A stretch of 64,000 nucleotides of DNA from contig NZ_SKFH01000016.1 of the NCBI RefSeq assembly GCF_004343705.1, positions 21,932-85,931 of the forward strand, written 5' to 3'. The position numbers were made by a program, and so were the translations under genes. Positions within the stretch are counted from its first letter, which is position 1. Each line of letters opens with the position of its first letter. Below the pieces are notes generated by a model. The model was not told where the DNA came from and did no database searches. It saw nothing but the letters and a program-made list of their open reading frames with translations. Shown here piece by piece: positions 50,019-58,429 of the stretch. This stretch comes from Flaviaesturariibacter aridisoli (GTDB taxonomy: Bacteria; Bacteroidota; Bacteroidia; Chitinophagales; Chitinophagaceae).

Positions 50019-50223
50019 ATGGGGCTTCGTCGCCGCGCAGGCTTTCTTCGGCCTCCTGCTGGTCGCGCGCGTCGGGCTCGTCTTCGATATTGCCGCCTTC
50101 GCGGAGGTAGGTTTCGGCTTTTTCGCCGAGGAGGCTTTTGCTTTGCTCCGGTGCATCGGCGGGATTGCGGGGATCGGGGTTGCTCGCATTGCCGGCCGAG
50201 CCGCTGCCTGGGGTCGTATCCAT
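50017..50223 (-). CDS. Small acidic, disordered protein
   Basis: The protein has 68 residues, mostly Asp, Glu, Ser, Asn, Pro and Ala (MDTTPGSGSAGNASNPDPR, KAETYLREGGNIEDEPDA, EESLRGDEAP), without hydrophobic core. It overlaps the preceding gene's terminator by two bases. A role in stress or charge shielding is possible but not shown. Confidence 0.5.
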   Translation of the reverse strand: MDTTPGSGSAGNASNPDPRNPADAPEQSKSLLGEKAETYLREGGNIEDEPDARDQQEAEESLRGDEAP

Positions 50224-50490
50224 ATCGCTGTTTTACTACAAACGCCTAAAAATGGTGCCACCGGCCGCCCCGACCGGCCCGTACTTTCCCCAATCCGTCC
50301 GTGGCGACGGAACGAGCCATCGCCACTGAACCGCTTCGCTTTCAGGCAATTAACACGATATGCACATTTCCACAATCACGCTTGTGCATAAGCGTGCATA
50401 AATCGTTTAGCCGTTCAGAATCAAATTCTTGCAGCGAGCGCGGGTGCGCGGACCGCCGGAGTGGCCTGCGGTTTTCAGCTTTGGAGGAGT

Positions 50491-52521
50491 ATGAGCCATC
50501 GCAAAACCACCAAAAAAGCCCGTGCTCCCCGCGCCCGCGCCGCCGGTGCCCCGGCCCCGGAAAAGCCGCTGGTGCTGGCGCCCGCGGCAGCACGCAAGGA
50601 CTACCGGGCCCTGGCCACCCGCCTGCTGCGCCCCTATGCCGGTGTCAAGCGGGTGCCGATGCCCCTCGACCTGAAGCCGATGCTGGCCACCCTTTCGACC
50701 GAGGCCTTTTCGCACCCCGACTGGCAGTTCGAGATCAAGTGGGACGGCTACCGCGCTATCGCCTACCTGGATGGCAGCAAGGTGTCGCTTCGCTCACGCA
50801 ACAACCTTTCTTTCAACGATGCTTATGCGCCGATTGTAAGCGCCTTGCGCACCTGGAAGCTGCCGGCCGTGGTGGATGGCGAGATCGTGGTGCTCGACGA
50901 AGAGGGCCGCGCCGACTTCGGCGCCCTGCAGCAATGGAAACGCACGGGGAAGGGGCACCTGTATTACTACGTATTCGACCTGCTGTGGGTGGATGGCGTG
51001 GACCTGCGCGACAAGCCGCTTACCGAGCGCCGCGCCCTGCTGAAGCAGTTGCTCCCCGAAGGATCGTTGCTCCGCTACAGCGAGGCGATCGAGGAATATG
51101 GAAAAGACTTTTTCGAAATGGTGCGCAAGAGCGGCCTCGAAGGCATGATCGCCAAAGACGGCAACGCGCCCTACCGCGACGGGCAGCGCAGCGACCGCTG
51201 GCTCAAGGTCAAAGCCGTCGAGCGGCGCGAGGCCATCATCTGCGGCTACACGAAGAAGGAAGATACCGACCGGCTTTTTTCATCGCTCGTGCTCGGCGTG
51301 CCCGATGGGGATGGCCTTCGCTACATCGGTCAGGTGGGCACCGGCTTCGACCGCGCCGAACAGGAGTCGCTGATGGGGAAGATGGTGCCGCTGCAAACGC
51401 GCCAATGTCCCTTCGCGGAAGTGCCGAAAGTCAATAACCCCGTGGACTGGCTGCGGCCCTTTCTCGTGTGCGAGGTAACCTTCACCGAAGAAACCCGCGA
51501 CGGCCTGCTGCGTCATCCTTCCTACAAAGGACTGCGTCCCGATAAAACGATCCTCGACTTCAACCCCGAAACCCCGCATAATGCCTTGCTGATCGCGCCC
51601 GGCGAAGAAGCCACCACGCTGAAGCGCAATGGACATCCCCTCAAGCTCACCAACCTGCAAAAGCCGTTCTGGCCGCAGGAACGCATCCGGAAGGGCGACC
51701 TGCTCAATTACTACGCGGCCGTCAGTCCCTTCCTGATGCGCTATATGAAGGACCGGCCGCAGTCGCTGCACCGCCATCCCAACGGCATCGCCGGCAATTC
51801 CTTTTACCAGAAAAACATGGCGGGCCGCCTGGAGAAGTGGCTGCATACGTTCCGGCGCGTGAGCGCGTCGTCGCTGCTGCCCAAGTACTTTCTCGTGTGC
51901 CACGACGAAGCGCACCTGCTGTATATGATCAACCTCGGTTGCATCGAGCTCAACCCCTGGCACAGCACGGTGCAGCAGCCGCAGCACCCGAGCTGGTGCG
52001 TCATCGACCTCGACCCCGGCGACAACATCGGCTTCGGTAAAGTAATCGAAGCGGCGCAGGTGGTGCACGGCATCCTCGACGCGCTGGGGCTGGACTCGTA
52101 CCCCAAAACTTCGGGCGCCACGGGGCTGCATATTTACATCCCGCTCGGGCAGCGTTATTCGTACGAGCAATCGCGGCAGCTCGCCGAGCTCATTGCGCGC
52201 CTCGCGCATGCGCAGTTGCCCGACACGACGAGCCTGGAGCGCGACCCGCAAAAGCGTACCGACCGCATCTACCTCGACTTCCTGCAAAACCGGCCCATCC
52301 AAACGATCTGTGCTCCCTACTCCGTGCGGCCGCGGCCCGGTGCTCCGGTGTCGACCCCGCTGCACTGGAGCGAAGTGATGCCGGGTCTGAAGCCGGAAGC
52401 GTTTACCATAAAGAACACGGCCGCCCGGCTGCGTGCCGAAGGCGATCTTTTCGCCGGTGTGCTGGGCCGCGGCATCGACCTGAATCACGCCTTGCACCAG
52501 TTAGAAAAATGGACCAAATGA
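50491..52521 (+). CDS. ligD: LigD-type ligase-polymerase of NHEJ (no nuclease domain)
   Basis: Bacterial NHEJ enzyme that fills and seals DNA ends held by Ku. The 676 residues give a ligase domain (about 60-370; adenylated Lys in EIKWDGYR, then SRNNLSF, VVDGEIVVLDEEG, and the OB fold with YIGQVGTGFD), and a polymerase/primase domain (about 400-676; WPQERIRKGDLLNYYAAVSPFLMRYMKDRP in part, VIDLDPGDNIGFG, TSGATGLHIYIPLG). The phosphoesterase domain usual in LigD is absent, with no separate gene for it in the window. GGAGG (50483-50487) just before ATG 50491 is a good but very close ribosome-binding site. Confidence 0.93.
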   Translation: MSHRKTTKKARAPRARAAGAPAPEKPLVLAPAAARKDYRALATRLLRPYAGVKRVPMPLDLKPMLATLSTEAFSHPDWQFEIKWDGYRAIAYLDGSKVSLRSRNNLSFNDAYAPIVSALRTWKLPAVVDGEIVVLDEEGRADFGALQQWKRTGKGHLYYYVFDLLWVDGVDLRDKPLTERRALLKQLLPEGSLLRYSEAIEEYGKDFFEMVRKSGLEGMIAKDGNAPYRDGQRSDRWLKVKAVERREAIICGYTKKEDTDRLFSSLVLGVPDGDGLRYIGQVGTGFDRAEQESLMGKMVPLQTRQCPFAEVPKVNNPVDWLRPFLVCEVTFTEETRDGLLRHPSYKGLRPDKTILDFNPETPHNALLIAPGEEATTLKRNGHPLKLTNLQKPFWPQERIRKGDLLNYYAAVSPFLMRYMKDRPQSLHRHPNGIAGNSFYQKNMAGRLEKWLHTFRRVSASSLLPKYFLVCHDEAHLLYMINLGCIELNPWHSTVQQPQHPSWCVIDLDPGDNIGFGKVIEAAQVVHGILDALGLDSYPKTSGATGLHIYIPLGQRYSYEQSRQLAELIARLAHAQLPDTTSLERDPQKRTDRIYLDFLQNRPIQTICAPYSVRPRPGAPVSTPLHWSEVMPGLKPEAFTIKNTAARLRAEGDLFAGVLGRGIDLNHALHQLEKWTK

Positions 52522-52724
52522 GCCCTGAACACAGCGCCGCCTCTTCCCCTAACGAACATTACCTCCGCTGCCCAGAGTGCGGTGCGCTGTTCGACATGCG
52601 CGACCTGATGGCCGTACTCGAGCACCAGCACCGTGCCGCACCCCTGCCTCGGATCCCCTATAGCCACGCGGAGCCGGCGCCGCTGCCCATGCAGTTTCCC
52701 CGCCGTCGCACCCATTCCAATTAA
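52518..52724 (+). CDS. Small CxxC zinc-finger-like protein coupled to ligD
   Basis: The protein has 68 residues with a single zinc-type set: CPECGALFDMRDLMAVLEHQH (Cys, Cys, then His-x-His). Its ATG shares bases with the ligD stop codon (ATGA, 52518-52521), the standard sign of translational coupling; an in-frame ATG at 52509 also exists. It may assist end joining; that is inference from place only. Similar short proteins have no assigned role that I know. Confidence 0.65.
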   Translation: MSPEHSAASSPNEHYLRCPECGALFDMRDLMAVLEHQHRAAPLPRIPYSHAEPAPLPMQFPRRRTHSN

Positions 52725-52747
52725 TGGTGTTCTGTTCGTTCATAGCA

Positions 52748-52771
52748 GAAGCCCCGCACGAGCGGGGCTTC
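52748..52771 (+). terminator. Terminator after the ligD operon
   Basis: GAAGCCCCGC/GCGGGGCTTC stem with loop ACGA, then GTTTATT. Confidence 0.75.
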
Positions 52772-52936
52772 GTTTATTGGTTAATTGGTAAGCGTCGCTT
52801 GTGGTTGAAGTGCGTTTTCATTTGGTTGTAGCTTGAAAAGTTTTAGGTGCTGCCAACTACGGTCCATACTTTCCAACTAATTAACTCCACGCATCGCGCA
52901 ACTCCAAACCCCAAACTCCAAACTCCAAACGAAGCG
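52771..52936. repeat. TTATTGG array and CAAACTCC array
   Basis: TTTATTGGTTAATTGGTAAGCG (52773-52794, two words) lies next to the terminator. The CAAACCCCAAACTCCAAACTCC block (52900-52928, two parts) with the head CGCATCGCG-AACTCC sits before ku. Confidence 0.55.
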
Positions 52937-52938
52937 TG

Positions 52939-53709
52939 CTACGCACGCTTCTTCTTTCCGATGCTGGCCTTGAGCACTTCCATCAGGTCTTTGACGCCGG
53001 CATCTTTCGGCGCGGCGGCGGGTGCGGCTTTGAGCTTGCGGCCGCGGGCTTTCGCTTCGATGACGGCGCGCAGCTCCTGCACATAGGGATCGTGGAATTG
53101 GGCGGCGTCGAAAGGGGCACTCAGTTGCTTCACCAGCTGTAGGGCAAGCTGCAGCTCTTTGTCGGATACCGTCATGTTTTCCTCGAGCGAAGGGAGCGCC
53201 CGCAGTTCTTCGGCATAGCGCAGTTGCGCCAGCACCAGGCGGCCCTTGTAAGCGCGCAGCAGGCAGATGTGCGTGCGCTGCCGCAGCGGAAAGGACGCCA
53301 CGCCCACGAGCCCGCTCTTTTCGAGCGCCTGCTGAAGCAGCGCATAGGTTTTGCCGCCGCCTTTGGCGGGTGCGAGGTAATAGGGCTTTTCGAAAAGGAG
53401 CGGGTCCACCTCACCGAGCTGGCTGAATTGCAGAATATCGATGGCCCCCGATTTGGTGGGCCGCACCTTGTCGAAGTCGGCATTGTCGATGATCACGAAG
53501 CGTCCTTTCTCGTATTCATAGCCTTTCACGATGTCTTTGAACGGCACCTCCTTGCCCGTGCTTTCGGCCACGCGCTTGTAGCGGATGGGGCTGTGGTCGT
53601 CTTTCGACAGCGAATGAAATTTGATCTCTTCACTTCCCACCGCGCTGTGCAGCTTCACGGGAATATTCACGAGGCCGAAGGCGATGGATCCTGACCATAG
53701 AGTTTGCAT
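52939..53709 (-). CDS. ku: Ku protein of NHEJ
   Basis: Ku binds and bridges DNA ends and recruits LigD. The 256 residues show the prokaryotic Ku core: MQTLWSGSIAFGLVNIPVKL, ERYKR-like RYKRVAESTGKEV, RFVIIDNADFDKVRP, and PYYLAPAKGGGKTYALLQQAL. The C-terminal part from about 225 is Lys/Ala-rich and probably binds DNA. It faces ligD convergently with about 210 bases between. Confidence 0.95.
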   Translation of the reverse strand: MQTLWSGSIAFGLVNIPVKLHSAVGSEEIKFHSLSKDDHSPIRYKRVAESTGKEVPFKDIVKGYEYEKGRFVIIDNADFDKVRPTKSGAIDILQFSQLGEVDPLLFEKPYYLAPAKGGGKTYALLQQALEKSGLVGVASFPLRQRTHICLLRAYKGRLVLAQLRYAEELRALPSLEENMTVSDKELQLALQLVKQLSAPFDAAQFHDPYVQELRAVIEAKARGRKLKAAPAAAPKDAGVKDLMEVLKASIGKKKRA

Positions 53710-53812
53710 AACACACGATTTTTTCGTTCACACAAATGCGTCCTCATAAAAAGGCAAACCGGGGGCCGGGATGCCCTTCGTGGAGAAAAAGCAAAACCCG
53801 TTGCCAATCAAT

Positions 53813-53841
53813 GAAAAAGCCCCGTCGGGTGGGGCTTTTTC
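53813..53841 (-). terminator. Terminator of the sigma/anti-sigma operon
   Basis: GAAAAAGCCCC/GGGGCTTTTTC stem with seven-base loop, downstream of the 53970-55154 gene on the minus strand. Confidence 0.8.
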
Positions 53842-53845
53842 GGGT

Positions 53846-53946
53846 TTGTAGTTTGTGGTTTGTAGTTAGGGAGGACGGCCATAGCTGTTTCTTCTTTTCT
53901 TGCTGCGCCTTGCGCAACATCAAAACACAAACTACAATCCACCAAC
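53846..53946. repeat. Inverted TTTGTAGTTTGTGG / CAAACTACAA arrays
   Basis: Left: GGTTTGTAGTTTGTGG and TTTGTAGTTAGG (53844-53871). Right: AACATCAAAACACAAACTAC (53920-53938) in reverse complement. Fourth inverted-pair family of the window. Confidence 0.6.
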
Positions 53947-53969
53947 GAACCGCGCCTAGTGCGTTTCCG

Positions 53970-55154
53970 CTATTCCAGCATCAGCGTCAGTTTCAGGCCG
54001 GGGCTGAAGTTTTTGAAAAAGTTGTTGAAGACGAACTGCGGCTCGAGCAGGAGGTTTTTCGTTTGGAGGCCCGGCAGCGTAAACTTGAACGTGTTTTCCT
54101 CGAAGGTGTCGCTGCGGCGGCGGCGCAGGTAGCTGAGTGAATAGCTTTGCGAAAAAGTCGGGACGCGGGTGCCGGGCCGCGCCTGCTGGCGGCTATACTG
54201 CAGCGTAATGAAGTCGTTGCGTGCCGTGGTGACCTTTCCATCCGTGTTGCGGCCAAAGTCGAAGTTCGGCTCCCACAGAAAACGGACCTGTTGCGTGTTG
54301 GTCTGGTTGCGGCGAAAGGTCAGTTCAAAGCCCACGCCTGCGGAAGGCATCCAGGTGCCGCGCATGTATTGCAGGCCTACCTGCACATGCGGGGAGATCG
54401 ACACATCGTCCTGCGGCCGCACGCTGCGGTTGCTCACCTTGCGGCGCGTGCCGGCATCGTAGGAGGCCGAATAGCGCGTCCAGTATTTCGAGCGGTTGTT
54501 ATAGAGATTGCGGCCCAGTTCTTCCTTCACGTGATTGAGCGCCCAGTGCAGGTCGGCGGCTGAAAGACGCGGCAGGTCGGAAATGTTGTTCAGCAGCAAC
54601 GTGAACGAAAAAGGCATTTGCGCCGTGCTCACCAGGTAACCGCCGTTGATCACATAAGGGCGCACGCCGTCGGCAGTGTCGGCCGAGAACATCAGGATGC
54701 GCAGCGTGTCCTGCTCCACTTTTACCTGGCTCGTGTCGCCGGAGCGGATATGGAACACCTGGCCGTCCTGCGGGTATTCGAGGAGGCGCACCTGCACATC
54801 GTTGCCGCGGCCGATGCGGTAGTCGATGCGACGGTTCACGAGCGGCTTCGACAGGCTATCGTAAAAAGGCTGGAGGCCGGTCCACACGGAGCGGAGGAGC
54901 GAGTCGAGGTCGTTAACCAGTTGCAGCTGGCCCACGTAGGTCAGCTCCATGCGGAGACTGTTGCCGTTGCCCAGGCCGAAGGTGAACTGGTGCGGCAGGG
55001 CGCCCGGCGGTGGCGTGTTGAAAATCGCGTCGGCGCGGCTGGGTGCGGCGGGGATCAGCGGGTTGGCGTACGGCTTCGGCACGTCCGATTGGGCAAACGA
55101 AGGGGTTGTGCTGCCGGCGAACGCCAGCAGCAGGACCACGAAGAAGTGTTTCAT
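53970..55154 (-). CDS. Secreted protein, probably outer-membrane linked, of unknown function
   Basis: The protein has 394 residues with a signal peptide (1-21, ending SFAQ). The second half is rich in alternating strands (SISPHVQVGLQYMRG, GVGFELTFRRNQT, FLWEPNFDFGRNT, YSLSYLRRRRS) and ends KNFSPGLKLTLMLE, suggesting an outer-membrane barrel end. It is last in the sigma-anti-sigma operon with only three bases to the upstream gene. Confidence 0.65.
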   Translation of the reverse strand: MKHFFVVLLLAFAGSTTPSFAQSDVPKPYANPLIPAAPSRADAIFNTPPPGALPHQFTFGLGNGNSLRMELTYVGQLQLVNDLDSLLRSVWTGLQPFYDSLSKPLVNRRIDYRIGRGNDVQVRLLEYPQDGQVFHIRSGDTSQVKVEQDTLRILMFSADTADGVRPYVINGGYLVSTAQMPFSFTLLLNNISDLPRLSAADLHWALNHVKEELGRNLYNNRSKYWTRYSASYDAGTRRKVSNRSVRPQDDVSISPHVQVGLQYMRGTWMPSAGVGFELTFRRNQTNTQQVRFLWEPNFDFGRNTDGKVTTARNDFITLQYSRQQARPGTRVPTFSQSYSLSYLRRRRSDTFEENTFKFTLPGLQTKNLLLEPQFVFNNFFKNFSPGLKLTLMLE

Positions 55155-55157
55155 ATA

Positions 55158-55844
55158 CTATTGATGGGGTTTGAAAAGCGACATGAGTGTGCGCGGCTTC
55201 CGTTCTACGGTTTCGATCGTGCCGGCATTGGGTCCGGCATTGCCGGTGAGCGGGATATGGATCAGGCCGTAGTTGCTGCGGTCGTCGGCGGGAACGTCGG
55301 CGATGAGCACGGGCTCTTGCGGGGCATTGTCGTTGATGTGACCTACGCGGAAGCGCCGGCGGGCGGGGGTAGTAGCCGTCGTATTAACAGAGGCAATGGT
55401 AGCTTGTTCCAGTGTATCGATGGGAGCAGGTGCCTGCGCGATAAGTACAGGCGCATCATCATCTTCATTAGGTGCCGGTGCTACGATCGTCTTGTGTTGC
55501 GGTTGAATGATGGTCCGTGTTTCTACGGTACGGGCTGCGGCGTTGGCAACCGGTGCGTTTTCCGGCGCCGATGCCGGGGCCACTGCGGGTGCTGTGTGCA
55601 GCGGTTCTTTCCGCGCCACTTCCTTATTTACATCCGCGATAGGGCGGAGCCACCAGCCGAGCGCGAGGGCCAGCAGCAGCGCGGCCGCTGCCGACCAGCG
55701 GATCAGCAACCCGCGGCGCTTGCGGCGTTCCAGTGCGCCCTCGAGACCGGCCCACACTTCCGCCTGGCGGAAAGAAACGCCCTCGGGCAGCTCCGTCAGC
55801 AGGTCGGTGGCGGCAAAGGGCTTATCGGGTTTGGCGGAATGCAT
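55158..55844 (-). CDS. Anti-sigma-factor-like single-pass membrane protein
   Basis: The protein has 228 residues: a cytosolic N-terminal segment (1-45: FRQAEVWAGLEGALERRKR), one membrane helix (about 50-65: AAAALLLALALGWWL), and a periplasmic Pro/Ala/Asp-rich part. It overlaps the sigma gene by 23 bases. The order of parts and the neighbour make it the likely anti-sigma partner, although no classical zinc-type anti-sigma motif is seen. Confidence 0.7.
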   Translation of the reverse strand: MHSAKPDKPFAATDLLTELPEGVSFRQAEVWAGLEGALERRKRRGLLIRWSAAAALLLALALGWWLRPIADVNKEVARKEPLHTAPAVAPASAPENAPVANAAARTVETRTIIQPQHKTIVAPAPNEDDDAPVLIAQAPAPIDTLEQATIASVNTTATTPARRRFRVGHINDNAPQEPVLIADVPADDRSNYGLIHIPLTGNAGPNAGTIETVERKPRTLMSLFKPHQ

Positions 55845-56376
55845 AGTCGGGGTTTGACTGGATGAGTAAATGCTGGAGCAGCTGTCGGGCCTTGCTCAGC
55901 TGCGATTTCGATGTGCCTTCGGAGATGCCCAGCAGCGCTGCGATCTCCTTGTGGCTGTATTCTTCGAGCACATAGAGGTTGAATACGGTGCGGTAGCCGG
56001 TGGGCAGCTTCGTTACCAATAGAAAGATCTCCGATGCTTCGAGTCCGTCGAGCACCCGCTCGTTGTCGGGCAGCTCAGGGGCCTCTTCGAGCGCCACCTG
56101 CAAAAAGGAGTTGTGGCGGCGCAGGTGCATCAGGCATTCGTTCACCATGATCCGCTTGAGCCAGCCCGCCGTGGCGGCTTCGCTCACATACTCGCGGCGG
56201 CCGATGCTGGCGAAGCATTTCAGAAAGCCGTTGTGCAGCACTTCCTCGGCGGCTTCATCGGTGCGCAGGTAGCGCCGGCACAGCAGGAACAACGGACGGG
56301 CGAAGCGTTCGTAGAGCGCTTTCTGCGCCGAAGCGCGTCCTTTCCCACATTCTTTGACCAGCAGTTGCAGTTCCAT
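55822..56376 (-). CDS. ECF-type RNA polymerase sigma factor
   Basis: The protein has 184 residues with sigma-70 region 2 (QKALYERFARPLFLLCRRYLRTDEAAEEVLHNGFLKCF, residues about 18-55) and region 4 (LPTGYRTVFNLYVLEEYSHKEIAALLGISEGTSKSQLSKAR, about 125-165). It starts the three-gene operon sigma, anti-sigma, secreted protein and probably controls it. Confidence 0.93.
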   Translation of the reverse strand: MELQLLVKECGKGRASAQKALYERFARPLFLLCRRYLRTDEAAEEVLHNGFLKCFASIGRREYVSEAATAGWLKRIMVNECLMHLRRHNSFLQVALEEAPELPDNERVLDGLEASEIFLLVTKLPTGYRTVFNLYVLEEYSHKEIAALLGISEGTSKSQLSKARQLLQHLLIQSNPDYAFRQTR

Positions 56377-56624
56377 GGCGTTGTGCTAAGGTAAATGCGC
56401 CTTAGCGTCGTTCGGTTGCCCGGTGTTGGTAGTTTTTTCAAAAATTTTTTTTTTGACGCGGTGGAGGACCGGCTTGTTCGCGGCGTTTTATAGCCGAGGG
56501 CGGTTGAGGGCAGGAGTACGCGTTAGCGCAGCAGCAATCCATCCCAAAGAATGCGCGGTTCATGATGAGCGTGCTTGACAGCAGCACCCCGTATTTCTAC
56601 TTTCGGCCTTCAAACAACGAAACC

Positions 56625-57524
56625 ATGCGAAAGAAAATCTTCCAAACCATGCTGGTGAGCGCCGGCGCGTTGCTGGCGTTCACGACGCATGATGTAGTGT
56701 CGGAAATGGGCACGACCGTAGCCGAGGTGAAGGAACTCACCGTGAAGCAGGTGTATGCACAGCAATGGAGCATGCCCTGGGTGAACGCGAAGGTGCGCAG
56801 CGCCTGCAAGTCGCTGCCGGCCGGTGCCCGCGAGGCCGCCCTACTGGCACTGGGCAAGGTGGTGCGCGACTATGTGGGCTCGCCCGAGTTTGAAAAAGAT
56901 TACTTCGCTTATGTCGAAAGCAACCGCCGCTATAGCGCGCCCGCAGCCGACGACGACAAGACCGCCGCCGAGCGAAAGCGCCGAGAGGACTACGAAATGG
57001 GCCACCTGAAAGACCCGCTGTCGTTCGGCGGGGCTGTGATGTATTGCACCGCCATCGCCACCTCGGCCCGCACCATGCTCGACCTCATCAAAGACAATCC
57101 CGACCTGCCGCTTCCGATGGGTAAGGACGAATACGAGCGCATGGAGCGTGAAGGCAAGCGCCTGCGCAGTCTCTTCGATACCGACAAGGAATCGTTCAAG
57201 AAACAATACGTGGCGTTCAAGGTGGACAACGAGCTGCGCTCGGAGCGTGCGTCGAAGCAGCACGACGCGCAGCAGGAAGCGACGCAGGTCGCCGACCGAA
57301 AGGATTACAAGAAATACATCCGCGCGCAGATCGAGCAGTTTCTGCAGGCCACCGCCCACATCAACTTCAAAGCCGCCACGAAGCAGCAGGGAGGCAAGAT
57401 CGTGTTTGTGGATGCGCCCTACGAAGCGATGCCCAACGACTGGAAATTTTATTACCGCTGCGGCCCCGAGGCCGTTGGTGGCGCCCGCAAGGCCGCACAG
57501 GAGTGGCTCAAAGAATTGAACTAG
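56625..57524 (+). CDS. Secreted protein of unknown function
   Basis: The protein has 299 residues with a signal-type stretch (MRKKIFQTMLVSAGALLAFT). The mature part is all-helical and charged (KAARDYVG-like VVRDYVGSPEFEKDYFAYVESN, SKQHDAQQEATQVADRKDYKKYIRAQIEQFLQA). No domain recognised. ATG 56625 is chosen over 56562; a TACTTTCG box lies 19 bases upstream. Confidence 0.65.
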   Translation: MRKKIFQTMLVSAGALLAFTTHDVVSEMGTTVAEVKELTVKQVYAQQWSMPWVNAKVRSACKSLPAGAREAALLALGKVVRDYVGSPEFEKDYFAYVESNRRYSAPAADDDKTAAERKRREDYEMGHLKDPLSFGGAVMYCTAIATSARTMLDLIKDNPDLPLPMGKDEYERMEREGKRLRSLFDTDKESFKKQYVAFKVDNELRSERASKQHDAQQEATQVADRKDYKKYIRAQIEQFLQATAHINFKAATKQQGGKIVFVDAPYEAMPNDWKFYYRCGPEAVGGARKAAQEWLKELN

Positions 57525-57554
57525 GTTTTCGAGCAGTACGTGTTATAGGTACGG

Positions 57555-57583
57555 AAGCCCTCGCGTCAGCGGGGGCTTTTGTT
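57555..57583. terminator. Terminator between two convergent genes
   Basis: AAGCCCTCGC/GCGGGGGCTT stem (57555-57578) with loop GTCA, one G-T pair, then TTG. Confidence 0.75.
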
Positions 57584-58420
57584 TGAATGCTGCTTCCAGG
57601 TGTAGGTGAATACCGTTTCACTGAAGCGACCGCCGCCAAACAGCTTGCGTTCGGTCCGGGTACGCAGCAAGCCATTGGAATAATAACGGTTCGTCACCAG
57701 TAGCCGGTCGCTGGTTTTGCGTGTCAGCCTTCCCGCAGCATCGTATCGATACAGGATCGTGTTGACTCCCCAGATGCCTTCTTCGGTATCGCGTAGCAGG
57801 CGTCCCCCGGCGTAGGTATAGGTGCGATTGGAAAACAGCTCGCCGGTGCTGTCTTCGGCATTGACGTAGTGAACGGTGCGGGTGCTGGTGAGTCGGCCAC
57901 CGGCATCGTAGCGGAAATCGGTGCGGGCGCGGTAGGCGAGTCGCGGGCCGATGCCGGTGCGGCCCCGCCGCCACTCGGCGCGCACGAGGCGATCCTGAGC
58001 GTACTGGTAGGTTACCTCGTCGCCGGAAGGCAGCCAATCGAAGCCCGACACTTTTCCGTCGGTATAGCGGTATTCGGCACGATATATTTCCGCACGTAGC
58101 ACGTCCGGCACCTTTGCCTCCACCGTGGACAGCAAGTTGCCCGGGTTGTAGCGAAACGTATAGGTGGCACTCCGCTTTTGGTCCCGGTCGAAATACAGGG
58201 TACGCAGCACTTTCCCGCTGCCGTCGAATTCCTGCTGCCACGACTCCAGCGTCACGCCGTCGCCCACCACCGCTACCTGCAGCGACGCAACGCTCTTGCG
58301 GCGAACGAGGCCCGTGTCGATATCGTTATTCTGAAACGACTCGTAATCGTAAGGCAGGTATTGTGCGGATCCTGTGCTGGCGGAGAACGCAAGCGCGGCA
58401 AGGAGCAACGGGCGAAACAT
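57566..58420 (-). CDS. Secreted RHS/YD-repeat-like protein
   Basis: The protein has 284 residues with a signal peptide (1-19, ending GSAQ). Repeated motifs such as TYTFRYNPGNLLSTVEA, TDFRYDAGGRLTSTRTV, RTYTYAGGRLLRDTEE and LYRYDAAGRLTRKTSD are YD/RHS repeats spaced by about 35-40 residues. Only about five repeats are present, far short of a toxin-type RHS shell, so it is probably a small secreted or surface beta protein. Confidence 0.75.
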   Translation of the reverse strand: MFRPLLLAALAFSASTGSAQYLPYDYESFQNNDIDTGLVRRKSVASLQVAVVGDGVTLESWQQEFDGSGKVLRTLYFDRDQKRSATYTFRYNPGNLLSTVEAKVPDVLRAEIYRAEYRYTDGKVSGFDWLPSGDEVTYQYAQDRLVRAEWRRGRTGIGPRLAYRARTDFRYDAGGRLTSTRTVHYVNAEDSTGELFSNRTYTYAGGRLLRDTEEGIWGVNTILYRYDAAGRLTRKTSDRLLVTNRYYSNGLLRTRTERKLFGGGRFSETVFTYTWKQHSNKSPR

Positions 58421-58429
58421 GCGATCAAA

